From contig RFNG01000084.1 of NCBI GenBank assembly GCA_009927275.1, positions 1 to 45,940 of the forward strand: a stretch of DNA of 45,940 nucleotides, read 5' to 3'. The position numbers and the translations under genes were made by a program. This document shows positions 18,793 to 28,495 of this stretch, piece after piece. This DNA is from Sphingobacteriia bacterium (GTDB lineage: Bacteria > Bacteroidota > Bacteroidia > B-17B0 > Aurantibacillaceae). The notes beneath the pieces are model-generated. The model ran no database searches. It had not been told where the DNA came from and was given only the letters and a program-made list of their open reading frames with translations. The first letter of the stretch is position 1. Each line of letters starts with the position of its first letter.

Positions 18793-21700
18793 TTAGCGGG
18801 TCAAAGTAATTGTTCCTTTAATATCGGTATCTGACTTGCCATCTGCTTTAGTTGCCTGTAATATATAAAAATAGGTTCCGGCTGGAAGTTCTGTACCGGA
18901 AGGTGTTTTTCCATCCCATATAATCTCCTTATCATTTCCAATTTCCGATTTGTTTTGATAAACTATATTACCTGTTCGGTCAAAAATAACGATTTTGAGA
19001 CTTTTCATATTTAACGAACGTATGAAAAACACATCGTTTACACCATCATTATTGGGCGTAAAAATATTAGGCACAGTATAGGAAGATGCAGCGTCTACAA
19101 CTATTATTTTTTGCGTACTGGCCAAACATGAACCTTTACTGGAATATACAGTTATAGTATATGTACCAGGAGAATTATAGGTGGTACTAGTACTGGAATT
19201 ATAACTAAATGTGGCACTACTACCATTACCGTAGTTTATAATTGAGGCGATTTTAGAAGTGTCGCCAGCTCCTGTTGAAGCCAGGTTTTTGATGTCTATT
19301 GTTAGTGGTGCAGTACCTTTTAAGGTGTTTACTGTTAAACTCGCAGTCATATTATTATTAGTTGTTACGTCCCCTTCGGCATTAATAATACATCCTGAAG
19401 TTAAATTTTCAATTAGCACGGGGTAGGTTCCAGGCAAATTGGTAATTAAAAACGGTTTTCCGTTTAAGGTTGAAGTTTCTGCACCAGACACCGGCGTCCA
19501 TGTATATGAAAGCGGGTCTGTAGTAGCACTGGTAACTACCAACGAAATAGTGGCATCTTTTCCACAATCTAAAACAGCTTTTACATCCGTTGATTCAAAT
19601 TGCGGGAAAATAAAGCCATCCTTTATTTCAATTACACCATCCGCCACACAGCCATTATTTAAATCCTTTGCTGTTATTGTATAGGTGCCTGGATATTGGG
19701 CGGTATACGTTGTACTTGCTCCAAGTGAATTGGAAGGCGGTGGGCCCATCCAAACATAACCAATTACAGGCAAGGTTGGCGGCAGCAAGGGCGGTGTATT
19801 TGCTGGTATTTTAGTTTTGCTGTTATTGGTAAGTACTAACGTGGGATTTTTACAAGACAAGGTATTAAAGGGACTCACAATACTGGCTGAAGGTGTAAAT
19901 ATATTTTGGTAAATATTTAAAGTACGTGTGGTAATACACAAATTACTGTTGTCTTTTAAAGCTATAGTATATGTGTTTATTAAAATTGTGTTAGGCTTTG
20001 TAAAATCAGCACTTACCGTTATGGAATTGCTTTGGAGCACATTGGTTTGATAACTCCACTCTGATGTGATGTTAGGTGTTATACTGATGGCCTTGATGTC
20101 AACAGAAGGGGTGTCACATGTTAAAATAATACGCGGTACTAAAAGCGTATCCAAACTAGGTCCGAATTTATTGTCAATTACAGTAAAGGGAAGCTTGGTT
20201 GTACAACCTCCTACATTAGCACGCACAACGGCTGTCCAGGTGCCTGCTGCATTAACGGTAAACTGATTGTTTGGAGATAAATTTCCTGCAGGTAATACAG
20301 ATGAAGTTGGGGGACCCTGAATGGTATAAGTTACAGGGCCGCCACCCGCATTTCCATTAACTAATTGAATGGTAGCAACGCTTTTAGTTGAACAACCCAA
20401 TGTAAAATTTTGAGGACTGACTAAACCAAAAGTTGGAAAAATATCATTTGAACTAACTGTAAATTGTTTAGTAGTTGTACAACCATTATTGCCATTTACA
20501 GAAACTAATGTATACACACCTGGAGAGCCTGGAGGATAAGTGCTTGGCAGGGTTTGACTCACAAAACTTCCACCCAAAGGTGTTAAGATTATATTGGATA
20601 CATTGGTATTAAGATTTGATACATTAACAGTTATATTACTAACTGCCGTATTAGAACAGGTAATGTTTTGAAAGGTGGGTGTTAAAGCCACATTTGGGGT
20701 AGTTGTATTTGAAACAACAACCAAAGTACGCGTTGCCGGACAAAGTGTATTTGGATCCATTCCGGTGATAATATACGTTCCGGGTAATGTAATTTGAGCA
20801 TTTTGGGTAAAGAAATTTGCTGCCCCAGACTGCCAAGTAAATGATAATGCTCCGTTATTGTAATTATAATTAGTTGATGCTAAAGCGTCAAGTGTTGGAC
20901 TGTTACAGGTTAAGCTTGCCGTTTGAAGTAAAGCACTTGTGATATTGTTAACAATATTAAATGTAGGTGTAGGCGGTGCGGCATTAATGCCAACCGTAGC
21001 GCTTACTTTACAACCTAAAGGATCTTGCGCAGAAACTACCACATAATTTGTGGTATTGGGTGCAGCAGGAATGGTATATGTGCCGTTTAAAATCCCCTGG
21101 GCCGTTGTTGTGGCATTTGCTGCTGGCAACCAGGTAACGTTTGAGGGCGTAGATGCGGATCCCGCAGGTGTGACTGAAACCACAGCTTTTGTTGAATTAC
21201 AAGTGGCCTGCTGCACAGAAGCATATAATAATGGAGCTGGTGTAATAGTACTTGCTACAACACGCGTAATAGGCACGCAAGCACCGGGAGGTGACATTAT
21301 GAGTGTATAATTAGCAGAAATATTTGAAACAAAACACTGATTTGTGTAGGAAGGTACCTGATAAGACTGTGGTACATTTGGACCTGCCCAAGAATATGGA
21401 CCAAGGCCCGGCTGCGCACAGATTGTGGCGCCTGCAGCACCACAAGTAGGAACCGTAACCGTGCCTGAGCCTGCAGCATAAGGACTTCCATTGCCATAAA
21501 TGGTCATTGGACCACACTGTGCATCAAAGTACACATATCCAAAATGACCACCGGCGGTACAATCTGAGGTAGTAATTTCGATTTGTACAGTTTGACCTAA
21601 ATAGGGAGTTAAATCAAGTGAACTGATTTGCCATTTATTAAATATTAAACCGGATGTTAAAGTAGCCGGATTTCCGCTTTGAGTTTGTAAAAAGTTAATT

Positions 21701-22571
21701 CCGTTATTGGTGTTTGAACAGGCAGAGCTTAAGGCTGAGGCTGTAAATTGCGGACATGGAATTGCGGTTAAGCTGTTATTTGCTCCCACAGTATATAATG
21801 TAATTTTGAAAGCCCCAGCATCACAACAACCGTGCCCGGTGCTGAATACAGAAATAAAAGCAAACTGGAATACAGCATTTGTTGGCGAAACAGAAAAGGT
21901 TTTTGTTAATCGTGCCATAGAATAATTATTTTGGTTGCTGTTTATGCGAATAAACTTACTTCCAAACATACCTTGGGCAATTTGAGGATTTGCGGCATTA
22001 GCGGCAGCAGGTGCCGGTGTTGAACCAAATACAGAATAAATGGGATAAAAACTACCAATTGTCGGATCAACGGTACCCGTTGGCGCATCTATAAGTTCAC
22101 ACTCTAAAGGTGCATTGGGACAACAGCCAAATTGATTACATGAATTGGATCCAGATTGAAGCGTATGTGAACCACCGCTGACAACCCAACCCTGTATTTG
22201 ATTGGTAGTAGAAATTACGGCTCCTGTAGCAGCTTCAAAATCTTCGTTATCACAACCCGGGAAACCATCATGCGCGCCTCATGAATATACCCTCCTACCC
22301 TGTTGGGTTTGGGATTGTTTTTAGTTAAATTGAATTTATCGTTTATAAATTGGCGTTTTAGCTGATACATGCGCACTTTTAATTCTGAACCTAAAAATTG
22401 TTCTTGGATGGCATTTAATCGGGCTGCAGTTTCATCAAAACCTTGTAATGAATCTTTATCAAATGCATAATATACAAATGGAGGCGGAACAAAATTTAAA
22501 TTTTGGGCCTTAAAGGATCCTGTTATGATAAAGAGGCAAACAGAAAATAGTATTAGAGTTCTTGATTTCAT
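18793..22571 (-). pseudogene. Large CHU_C-type T9SS protein, interrupted by one frameshift as given
   Basis: Two overlapping frames make one protein of about 1259 residues if a single base is restored. The first part, from the ATG at 22571, has signal peptide 'LILFSVCLFIITGSFKAQ' and a helical segment up to 'GGYIHEA'. The second frame is open only from about 22280 and reads 'GFPGCDNEDFEAATG' then 'NQIQGWVVSGG', the conserved N-terminal opening of such proteins. The break lies in or near GCGCGC (22272-22277). The later ATG at 21969 is internal. Then follow lectin-like and PKD/Ig-like repeats and a CHU_C domain ('YTVPNIFTPNNDGVNDVFF ... LPAGTYFYIL'). It may be a real pseudogene or a sequencing error; the rest shows no other stop. 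Paralogous to the downstream gene. Confidence 0.8.
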
Positions 22572-22577
22572 AAGTTT

Positions 22578-22608
22578 CAAATATAATAATTTTAACGCAT
22601 TTTAGCAA
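22578..22608 (-). promoter_or_regulatory. Promoter of the frameshifted CHU_C gene
   Basis: On the minus strand a TTG (22606-22608) is followed after 20 bases by TATATTTG (22585-22578), an exact match to the Bacteroidota -7 consensus TAnnTTTG with a -33 TTG. The box ends 6 bases before the ATG at 22571, so the transcript should begin at or next to the start codon. This also argues against the TTG at 22580 as a start, because that TTG lies inside the promoter box. Confidence 0.6.
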
Positions 22609-22680
22609 TTTGATACAATTATCATGCCAATTACATAAATTTATATAATTTTAACAATTAATTTATTGATTTAAAGCGCT

Positions 22681-22688
22681 TATTTTTG
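22681..22688 (+). promoter_or_regulatory. Likely -7 promoter box of fabG
   Basis: TATTTTTG matches TAnnTTTG exactly and lies 10 bases before the fabG ATG. A TTG at 22666-22668 is too close (12 bases) to be a standard -33 element, so the upstream half is uncertain. Confidence 0.4.
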
Positions 22689-22698
22689 AATTTCTAAT

Positions 22699-23448
22699 AT
22701 GAATACACTTTTAGCACATCAAACCTGTTTAATTACCGGAGCAAGCAGGGGTATTGGCAAGGGCATAGCTGAGTTATTTGCAAAATACGGTTGTAACATT
22801 GCCTTTACGTATAGACATTCTGTTGATTCTGCGCTTGAACTGGAACACGCGTTGCAACAATTTGGCATTAAAGCCAAAGGATATCAAAGTGATTGCAGTC
22901 GATTTGAGGAAGCTGAAAATGTTGTAAATCAAGTTGTTAATGATTTTGGTGGTTTAAACATACTTATAAATAATGCCGGAATTACCAAAGATGGATTATT
23001 ACTGAGAATGACCGAAGCGCAATGGGATGAGGTTTTAAACACCAATTTAAAGTCTGTATTTGCCTTAACAAAGGCTGCTCAAAAACCTATGCTTAAGGCC
23101 AAGCATGGATCTATAATCAACATTAGTTCTTTTGTTGGCGTACGTGGAAATGCCGGCCAATCGAATTATGCAGCTTCTAAAGCCGGCATCATAGGATTTA
23201 CAAAGTCTATTGCCCAGGAATTGGGCTCTAGAAATATCCGCTGTAATGCTATAGCGCCCGGATTTATTGCCACAGAAATGACCGGAGCGCTTAATGCAGA
23301 AATGACACAGCAATGGATTGAACAAATTCCTTTAAAACGCAGCGGAACCGTAAACGATGTTGCACAGGCCTGTTTATTTTTAGCCTCAGATTTAAGCAGT
23401 TATATTACCGGGCAATGCCTTTCGGTATGCGGAGGTATGCTTACCTGA
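22699..23448 (+). CDS. fabG: 3-oxoacyl-[acyl-carrier-protein] reductase
   Basis: NADPH-dependent SDR enzyme that reduces 3-ketoacyl-ACP in fatty-acid elongation. 249 residues. Seen: nucleotide-binding 'LITGASRGIGKGIAELF', 'LNILINNAGIT', catalytic 'IINISSFVGVRGNAGQ' with 'NYAASKAGI' (S-Y-K), then 'RNIRCNAIAPGFIATEMT' and the C-terminal 'YITGQCLSVCGGM'. It opens a plus-strand run with a vWA membrane protein (22-bp gap) and a fatty-acid desaturase, which fits a lipid/envelope setting. Other SDR substrates cannot be excluded, but the features fit FabG well. Confidence 0.92.
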   Translation: MNTLLAHQTCLITGASRGIGKGIAELFAKYGCNIAFTYRHSVDSALELEHALQQFGIKAKGYQSDCSRFEEAENVVNQVVNDFGGLNILINNAGITKDGLLLRMTEAQWDEVLNTNLKSVFALTKAAQKPMLKAKHGSIINISSFVGVRGNAGQSNYAASKAGIIGFTKSIAQELGSRNIRCNAIAPGFIATEMTGALNAEMTQQWIEQIPLKRSGTVNDVAQACLFLASDLSSYITGQCLSVCGGMLT

Positions 23449-23470
23449 ATCTGGTTAAGACATTGTAAAG

Positions 23471-25471
23471 ATGGGACTGTTTTATCCCGAGTTGTGGATT
23501 CCAATTTCAATTTTAGCTGCTCTTGGTTTTGCAGCTTGGTCTTATTTTCCACTTTATAAAATACATAATCCAAGGTGGCAGGTATTAGTTTTATATGTAC
23601 TTCGAAGTTTTGCAGCGTTTTTAATTTGCGTTTTATTAGCTCATATTTTTATTTCTCATTGGCGTAATTTTTATGAAAAACCTGTTTTGTGGGTGGCAGT
23701 AGACCGCTCTAAATCAATGACTTCTGGCGCTGACAGCCAATGGTGTAAAACCGAGTTGCCGCGTATACTAAAATCCTTACAGGCACAAACTGATGTTGAC
23801 TGCAGAATGATAGGATTTGGTGACGGTGTTAAATTAGATAGCATAGGTGATTTTAAAGATTCTAAAACCAATTTGCAGCAGGTATTTCAATATTTAGATC
23901 AAGCGCCTGAACAAACACCAAAGCAACTTTTGATTATTAGTGATGGTATTTATAATGATGGCGGTGATCCACGAATAGAGGCCTCGCGTTCATTGGCTCA
24001 AATTGATTGTATAGGCATAGGAGATACGGCCTTATACCCCGATGCATGGGTTTCACATGTGATATGCAACCGCACTGCAAAAACACAAAACACATTTAAT
24101 GTTGAAGCAGAATTTAGACTAACTGAAGGACTTTCTTCAAGAGCCGAAATAAGTTTATGGGAAAACCAACTCTTAAGAGGCCGAAGTATATGTAATCTTG
24201 TGCCGGGACAACGCTATGCAAAGGTTTCATTTTCGGTTTTTGAGACGCTTGCCGGAATGCATAATTATACTGTTAAAATAAATCCGCTACCCGGCGAACA
24301 AAAGCTTTTTAATAACCAATACGCATTTTCAGTAAATATAATTGACACCCGACTAAATGTTATTTTAGCGTATCAAGCGCCACATCCGGATATTCCCGTC
24401 TTAGCCGAATGGTTTAAACAAAGTGATGGTATGGCGTTTTCGGCAGTTCCCGCTAAAGCACTTAGTACGGATATGCTAAAGGGGAAATTAATTCTGTTTC
24501 ACGGATTTAACACCCTATCACACCCTTTAATGGAGTATTGCAAAAAAAATGGCATTCCGTATTGGGAAATGTTATGTAACGAACCTGCACAACCTCCGGT
24601 AATGGCTGAAGTATTTTTAAATCCTGGATTTAAGGCTTTTCAAATTCCAAATTCAAAAACAACCATAACATCAATATTAGATCCCGTAGTGTATATAACA
24701 CCCAAAAATTCATCAGATATTTTAAATGCTCAGGTCATTTTGAACGCACAGTTTCAAAATCAATTGATACCGGTAATGTATTTTACACGTGCGCAAAATG
24801 TACTAAGGGGTCATTTAAACATAGACGGAATTTGGAAATGGTCTGTTCAGGAAGGATTTAAACATGAAGGCTCTACCTTATTACGCAATTTGTTTTTACA
24901 AGCCTTTCAGTATAGCGCACTCAGTATTAGAAACGAGCGCTTTACCTTACATATTCCTAATAACCTGAATACATTTGAAAACATTGAATTTAATGCTGAA
25001 GTATACGATCGTGTTTATAATTTTTATTCGGATGCTGACATCACTTTAGATATTGGCAATGCCGCAGGAAAACATACCATTCGCTTAATGCCTTATAATA
25101 GCCAGTATGTTGGTGGTATATCTGCATTAGCGGCGGGACAGTATACCTATTTGGCGAAAGCGCAATGTGCCGATACGCTCTACACAAAACAAGGGTCATT
25201 AACTGTTTATGAACAGGCCCGCGAAATGCAAAATTTACAAGCAGATCTGTCCATGCTTAGACAATTAGCGGCTTATAAAAATGGGTTTTCATTGCACCAT
25301 CCACCAGCAGAAACTTTTATGTCGTATTGGAATGCACACAGATCCTTTAAACCTGTAATGCACACGCTTGAAAGCGAACATCAATTAATTGATTTTAAAA
25401 TATTTGGTATTATTTTACTTGGTATTTTAATAAGCGAATGGATTCTTAGAAAAAAATGGTTGATTATATAA
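23471..25471 (+). CDS. Membrane-anchored von Willebrand factor A domain protein
   Basis: 666 residues. Two N-terminal membrane segments (about 8-28 and 38-62) precede a vWA domain with an intact MIDAS start DRSKS (D78, S80, S82), a central threonine in 'SKTNLQQVF' and 'LIISDGIYNDGGDP'. A long beta-rich region follows, and a final membrane segment ('IFGIILLGILISEWIL') lies just before the C-terminus. The architecture resembles membrane proteins of the BatA/BatB type and their larger Bacteroidota relatives, in which the vWA and beta domains face the periplasm. Ligand and role are unknown; no MoxR ATPase or other bat genes are present here. It lies 22 bp after fabG. Confidence 0.8.
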   Translation: MGLFYPELWIPISILAALGFAAWSYFPLYKIHNPRWQVLVLYVLRSFAAFLICVLLAHIFISHWRNFYEKPVLWVAVDRSKSMTSGADSQWCKTELPRILKSLQAQTDVDCRMIGFGDGVKLDSIGDFKDSKTNLQQVFQYLDQAPEQTPKQLLIISDGIYNDGGDPRIEASRSLAQIDCIGIGDTALYPDAWVSHVICNRTAKTQNTFNVEAEFRLTEGLSSRAEISLWENQLLRGRSICNLVPGQRYAKVSFSVFETLAGMHNYTVKINPLPGEQKLFNNQYAFSVNIIDTRLNVILAYQAPHPDIPVLAEWFKQSDGMAFSAVPAKALSTDMLKGKLILFHGFNTLSHPLMEYCKKNGIPYWEMLCNEPAQPPVMAEVFLNPGFKAFQIPNSKTTITSILDPVVYITPKNSSDILNAQVILNAQFQNQLIPVMYFTRAQNVLRGHLNIDGIWKWSVQEGFKHEGSTLLRNLFLQAFQYSALSIRNERFTLHIPNNLNTFENIEFNAEVYDRVYNFYSDADITLDIGNAAGKHTIRLMPYNSQYVGGISALAAGQYTYLAKAQCADTLYTKQGSLTVYEQAREMQNLQADLSMLRQLAAYKNGFSLHHPPAETFMSYWNAHRSFKPVMHTLESEHQLIDFKIFGIILLGILISEWILRKKWLII

Positions 25472-25501
25472 TTTATACCTCTTTTTAAAGTAACTTGCCG
25501 C

Positions 25502-26593
25502 ATGCAAAACCCCATTTTAAGGTTCGATAATACAAAACGTGAGTTTTATACAACATTAAGAAAACGTGTTGATCAGTATTTTTCAAGTCAGCACACCAAA
25601 AAAACAGGCACCCCCTCACTTTATGTTAAATCGGTATTAATGCTGTGTATCTATTTGATGCCCATGGTCTTGTTATCGTATTTTAACATTACGTCGTTTT
25701 GGTTTATTATTTTTTTAGCACTGATTTGCGGCTCAGGCATGGCCGGCATAGGACTTTGTGTTATGCATGATGCCAACCACCACAGTTTTTCATCCTCTAA
25801 ATTAATTAACCGCCTGGTTGGTTATATAAGTATGATATTTCTTGGGGGCTTTGCCCTAAACTGGAGAATTCAGCATAATGTTATTCACCACACCTATACA
25901 AATATTCCGGGATATGACGAGGATATTGATCCGCCCTCGCCCCTATTACGCTTTGAACCCGAAAGTAAATTACGATGGTTTCATAAAGCACAATGGCTAT
26001 ATGCATGGATTTTATATGGACTCATGACGCTTTCATGGTACATTACAAAAGACTTTAAACAACTCATTAGATATCATAAAAAGGGGTTATTAGCTACAGA
26101 GCAAAAAACATTTACGGTTGAATTTATAAAATTGATTATAAATAAAATTTTATACACATGCTTTATTCTTTCGCCATTTATGTTTAACCCACAACTCACA
26201 TTTGGACTTTGGTTTTTATTTTTTCTTATTACACATTTTACTGCCGGGGCCATTTTAGCACTTATTTTTCAAAGCGCGCATGTAGTAACGCCTGCTGCAT
26301 ACCCTATGCCTTCTGATGCAGGTCAAATGGAGCGTTCTTGGGCTGAGCATCAACTTGCAACAACTGCCAATTTTTCACCCAAAAGCAAGTGGTTTTCTTG
26401 GCTCATTGGGGGTTTAAATTATCAAATTGAACATCATTTATTTCCTAATATTTCGCATGTGCATTATTCTAAAATTGCACCTATAGTAATTGAAACTGCA
26501 AAAGAATTCAATTTAAGCTATCATCAATTTAAAAGCTTTGGTGCAGCACTTATATCACATCAAAAAATGCTTTGGTCTTTAGGACGGGCTTAG
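25502..26593 (+). CDS. Membrane fatty-acid (acyl-CoA/acyl-lipid) desaturase
   Basis: 363-residue integral membrane di-iron desaturase. The three histidine boxes are visible: HDANHH (about 89-94), HNVIHH (about 125-130) and QIEHH (about 310). The glutamine in the third box is typical of front-end desaturases, but there is no cytochrome b5 domain, so the electron donor must be separate. Several hydrophobic segments flank the boxes. Likely inserts a double bond in membrane fatty acids; position is not predictable. A TAACTTGC box (25491-25498) close to the ATG resembles the -7 element, so it may have its own promoter after the vWA gene. It overlaps the convergent gene by 4 bp. Confidence 0.9.
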   Translation: MQNPILRFDNTKREFYTTLRKRVDQYFSSQHTKKTGTPSLYVKSVLMLCIYLMPMVLLSYFNITSFWFIIFLALICGSGMAGIGLCVMHDANHHSFSSSKLINRLVGYISMIFLGGFALNWRIQHNVIHHTYTNIPGYDEDIDPPSPLLRFEPESKLRWFHKAQWLYAWILYGLMTLSWYITKDFKQLIRYHKKGLLATEQKTFTVEFIKLIINKILYTCFILSPFMFNPQLTFGLWFLFFLITHFTAGAILALIFQSAHVVTPAAYPMPSDAGQMERSWAEHQLATTANFSPKSKWFSWLIGGLNYQIEHHLFPNISHVHYSKIAPIVIETAKEFNLSYHQFKSFGAALISHQKMLWSLGRA

Positions 26594-27930
26594 TTTGAAT
26601 TGAAGTAAAGTTGTTTCATGGTTTCAAAAACCGGCCAATCGTTATAATGCCAGTTTTTTATAACCTTAGCTTGTTTTAGCAGCATTAATCCTGGATTGCT
26701 TCGTATCATCGTTTTTAATACTATGGCGTCGCATATTACAACCGGCAAGGTGTTTAATTGGTGCTGCTTTAAAAACGACTTAACATCCTGTTGAGCGCTT
26801 GAAGTTATGAGGTACAGCGGAACTTGTGCTTGATTAGACAGCTTTTTAAAATCTGATATGGTTTGCCAAAGCGTCGCTGTGTTTTGTGTTTTAGTGATAT
26901 CATAAGCAATTATCCAAAGTTTATAGCCGGGACTTTTTAGCAAGGAGTCTGTAAGATCTTGGCCATCTAATGCGCTTAGGGTTAGGTCGGTAATCAAGGG
27001 GGGGTTTACGGCTTCTTTTACAAGTTTATTTTCTGTAGCGTGCCAGGTCCAGGTTAAAGTATCTTCCCAAATTTTAGAGGCCATAAATTCATTTTGGGTA
27101 AACGCACGTAATTGACCTGTTTTGGTATTTTTATATACCAAGCGGCTTTCGTACACAGGATCTTGATACCCTGGTCCTTTTTTCATGTTTTCAATAATAT
27201 TCATGCCCGGTGCATAGGCCCGAAAATCAAAAACAGGTAAGTGCCTGTATGTATACAACGGAAATCCAATTGAAAGTAAACATAGTAAAGCTGTTACTGA
27301 ATACAGAAGCATGGGTTGCATTAAAGGCTGTAAAAGTTTTTCACCTGAAAATAACAGTGTTATCAAAACTAACAGTACAATGTCTTTCCAAAAACTTTCC
27401 CAAGGTTTTAATTTTAAAAAATCTCCAAAACATCCGCAATGCGTAACTTTATTATAACAAGCAGAATAAAAAGTGAGGAATGTAAAAAATACAATTTGTG
27501 CCAGTAAAAGCCAAAGCGTTAATTTGATTTTAAAACCTAAAATAAGTGTAAGACCCAAAATCATTTCAACCGCACATAAGGCTATGGCCATAACCAGTGA
27601 GCCTTTACCGATATAGGCAAAGAGTGTCCATCCGGTATCGTGTTGAAATACTTCAAAGTACTCTTCAAGTTTATAGCTAAATCCCAGGGTATCATTTGCT
27701 TTAATAAATCCCGAAAAAACAAATAGACCACCAACTAAAACACGAGCGCTTTGTATTAAAATGGTTTTTTTACCGGTCCACGGCGCAAGATTAATTAATA
27801 CAGCTAAAATTCCTAACACCAATGCGGCTTGAGTTTTTGAAAAACAAGGTGGGCAAATGGTATATAAAATAGCCGCAAGACCTAATGACCACAAAAATCT
27901 AAAAACGGGCCCGTTTAGAAATGTTTTCAT
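26590..27930 (-). CDS. BT_3928-type DoxX/MauE-like membrane protein with thioredoxin-like C-terminus
   Basis: 446 residues. The first half has about six hydrophobic segments, including the DoxX/MauE-like 'ARVLVGGLFVFSGFIKAND' and a cysteine cluster 'YNKVTHCGCFGDF' also found in MauE-type proteins. After the last membrane span ('YSVTALLCLLSIGFPLY') comes a soluble part resembling a thioredoxin-like fold without a CxxC pair ('KLWIIAYDITKTQ', 'VPLYLITSSAQQDV', 'NTLPVVICDAIVLKTMIRSNPGL'). This matches the family named after BT_3928 in Bacteroides; function is unproven, possibly redox in the inner membrane. Its ATG overlaps the DUF1599 stop by 4 bp, a pairing I recall as common in the phylum. Confidence 0.8.
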   Translation of the reverse strand: MKTFLNGPVFRFLWSLGLAAILYTICPPCFSKTQAALVLGILAVLINLAPWTGKKTILIQSARVLVGGLFVFSGFIKANDTLGFSYKLEEYFEVFQHDTGWTLFAYIGKGSLVMAIALCAVEMILGLTLILGFKIKLTLWLLLAQIVFFTFLTFYSACYNKVTHCGCFGDFLKLKPWESFWKDIVLLVLITLLFSGEKLLQPLMQPMLLYSVTALLCLLSIGFPLYTYRHLPVFDFRAYAPGMNIIENMKKGPGYQDPVYESRLVYKNTKTGQLRAFTQNEFMASKIWEDTLTWTWHATENKLVKEAVNPPLITDLTLSALDGQDLTDSLLKSPGYKLWIIAYDITKTQNTATLWQTISDFKKLSNQAQVPLYLITSSAQQDVKSFLKQHQLNTLPVVICDAIVLKTMIRSNPGLMLLKQAKVIKNWHYNDWPVFETMKQLYFNSN

Positions 27931-28469
27931 AATGTATTTAGTGTTTTAATTTTAGAAAAAATGGCGTAATTAATAATATCCAGATAATTGGCATCTATAC
28001 CTTCGCTGATTAATGTTTGGCCTTGATGGTCTTCAATTTGTTTAATACGGTATACTTTCATTAAAATTAAGTCGGTAATAGAACTGATGCGCATATCACG
28101 CCAGGCCTCCCCGTAATCGTGATTTTTGTTTTCCATCAAATTTAATGCCAACTGCAGCTTTTCGTGATATCGGTTTTCAACTTCATGAGCAGGCAGTTCA
28201 ATGCGTGGATCCTGAATTAAATCCAATTGTATTAACGCCATTACCCCATAATTTATAATGCCCGTTAATTCATCGAAAACACTTTCGTTAATTTTTTGAG
28301 TGCCCTTTTCTTCAATGCTTTTAATACGTTGCGCTTTAATTAAAATTTGATCGGTAAGCGATTTGGGTCTTAAATGCCGCCATGCAGTACCATAATCATG
28401 CATTTTTTTTAAAAAGATATCTTTGCAGGAATTAAATGCAGTTAAGTATTGTTCTCGCGTATTGGCCAT
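27927..28469 (-). CDS. DUF1599 domain protein (internal duplication)
   Basis: 180 residues built from two copies of the same unit: 'MHDYGTAWRHLRPKSLTDQILIKA' then 'INYGVMALIQL' in the first half, and 'NHDYGEAWRDMRISSITDLIL' then 'INYAIFSKI' in the second. Both carry the family's HDYG-xAWR and D-x-I-x-K-x-x-R-I pattern. Function is unknown; the repeat of conserved polar residues suggests a ligand-binding or catalytic bundle. It overlaps the BT_3928-type gene by 4 bp and is divergent from folP over 26 bp, so their promoters overlap. Confidence 0.8.
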   Translation of the reverse strand: MANTREQYLTAFNSCKDIFLKKMHDYGTAWRHLRPKSLTDQILIKAQRIKSIEEKGTQKINESVFDELTGIINYGVMALIQLDLIQDPRIELPAHEVENRYHEKLQLALNLMENKNHDYGEAWRDMRISSITDLILMKVYRIKQIEDHQGQTLISEGIDANYLDIINYAIFSKIKTLNTL

Positions 28470-28495
28470 GTAAAGTATAAAATTACAAAATTTGA

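Noticed and set aside
22215-22580. Separate small exported protein of 121 residues
   Set aside because: Its last residues run out of frame into the conserved opening of the CHU_C protein; it is the N-terminal piece of that frameshifted gene. Its TTG start also lies inside the promoter box.
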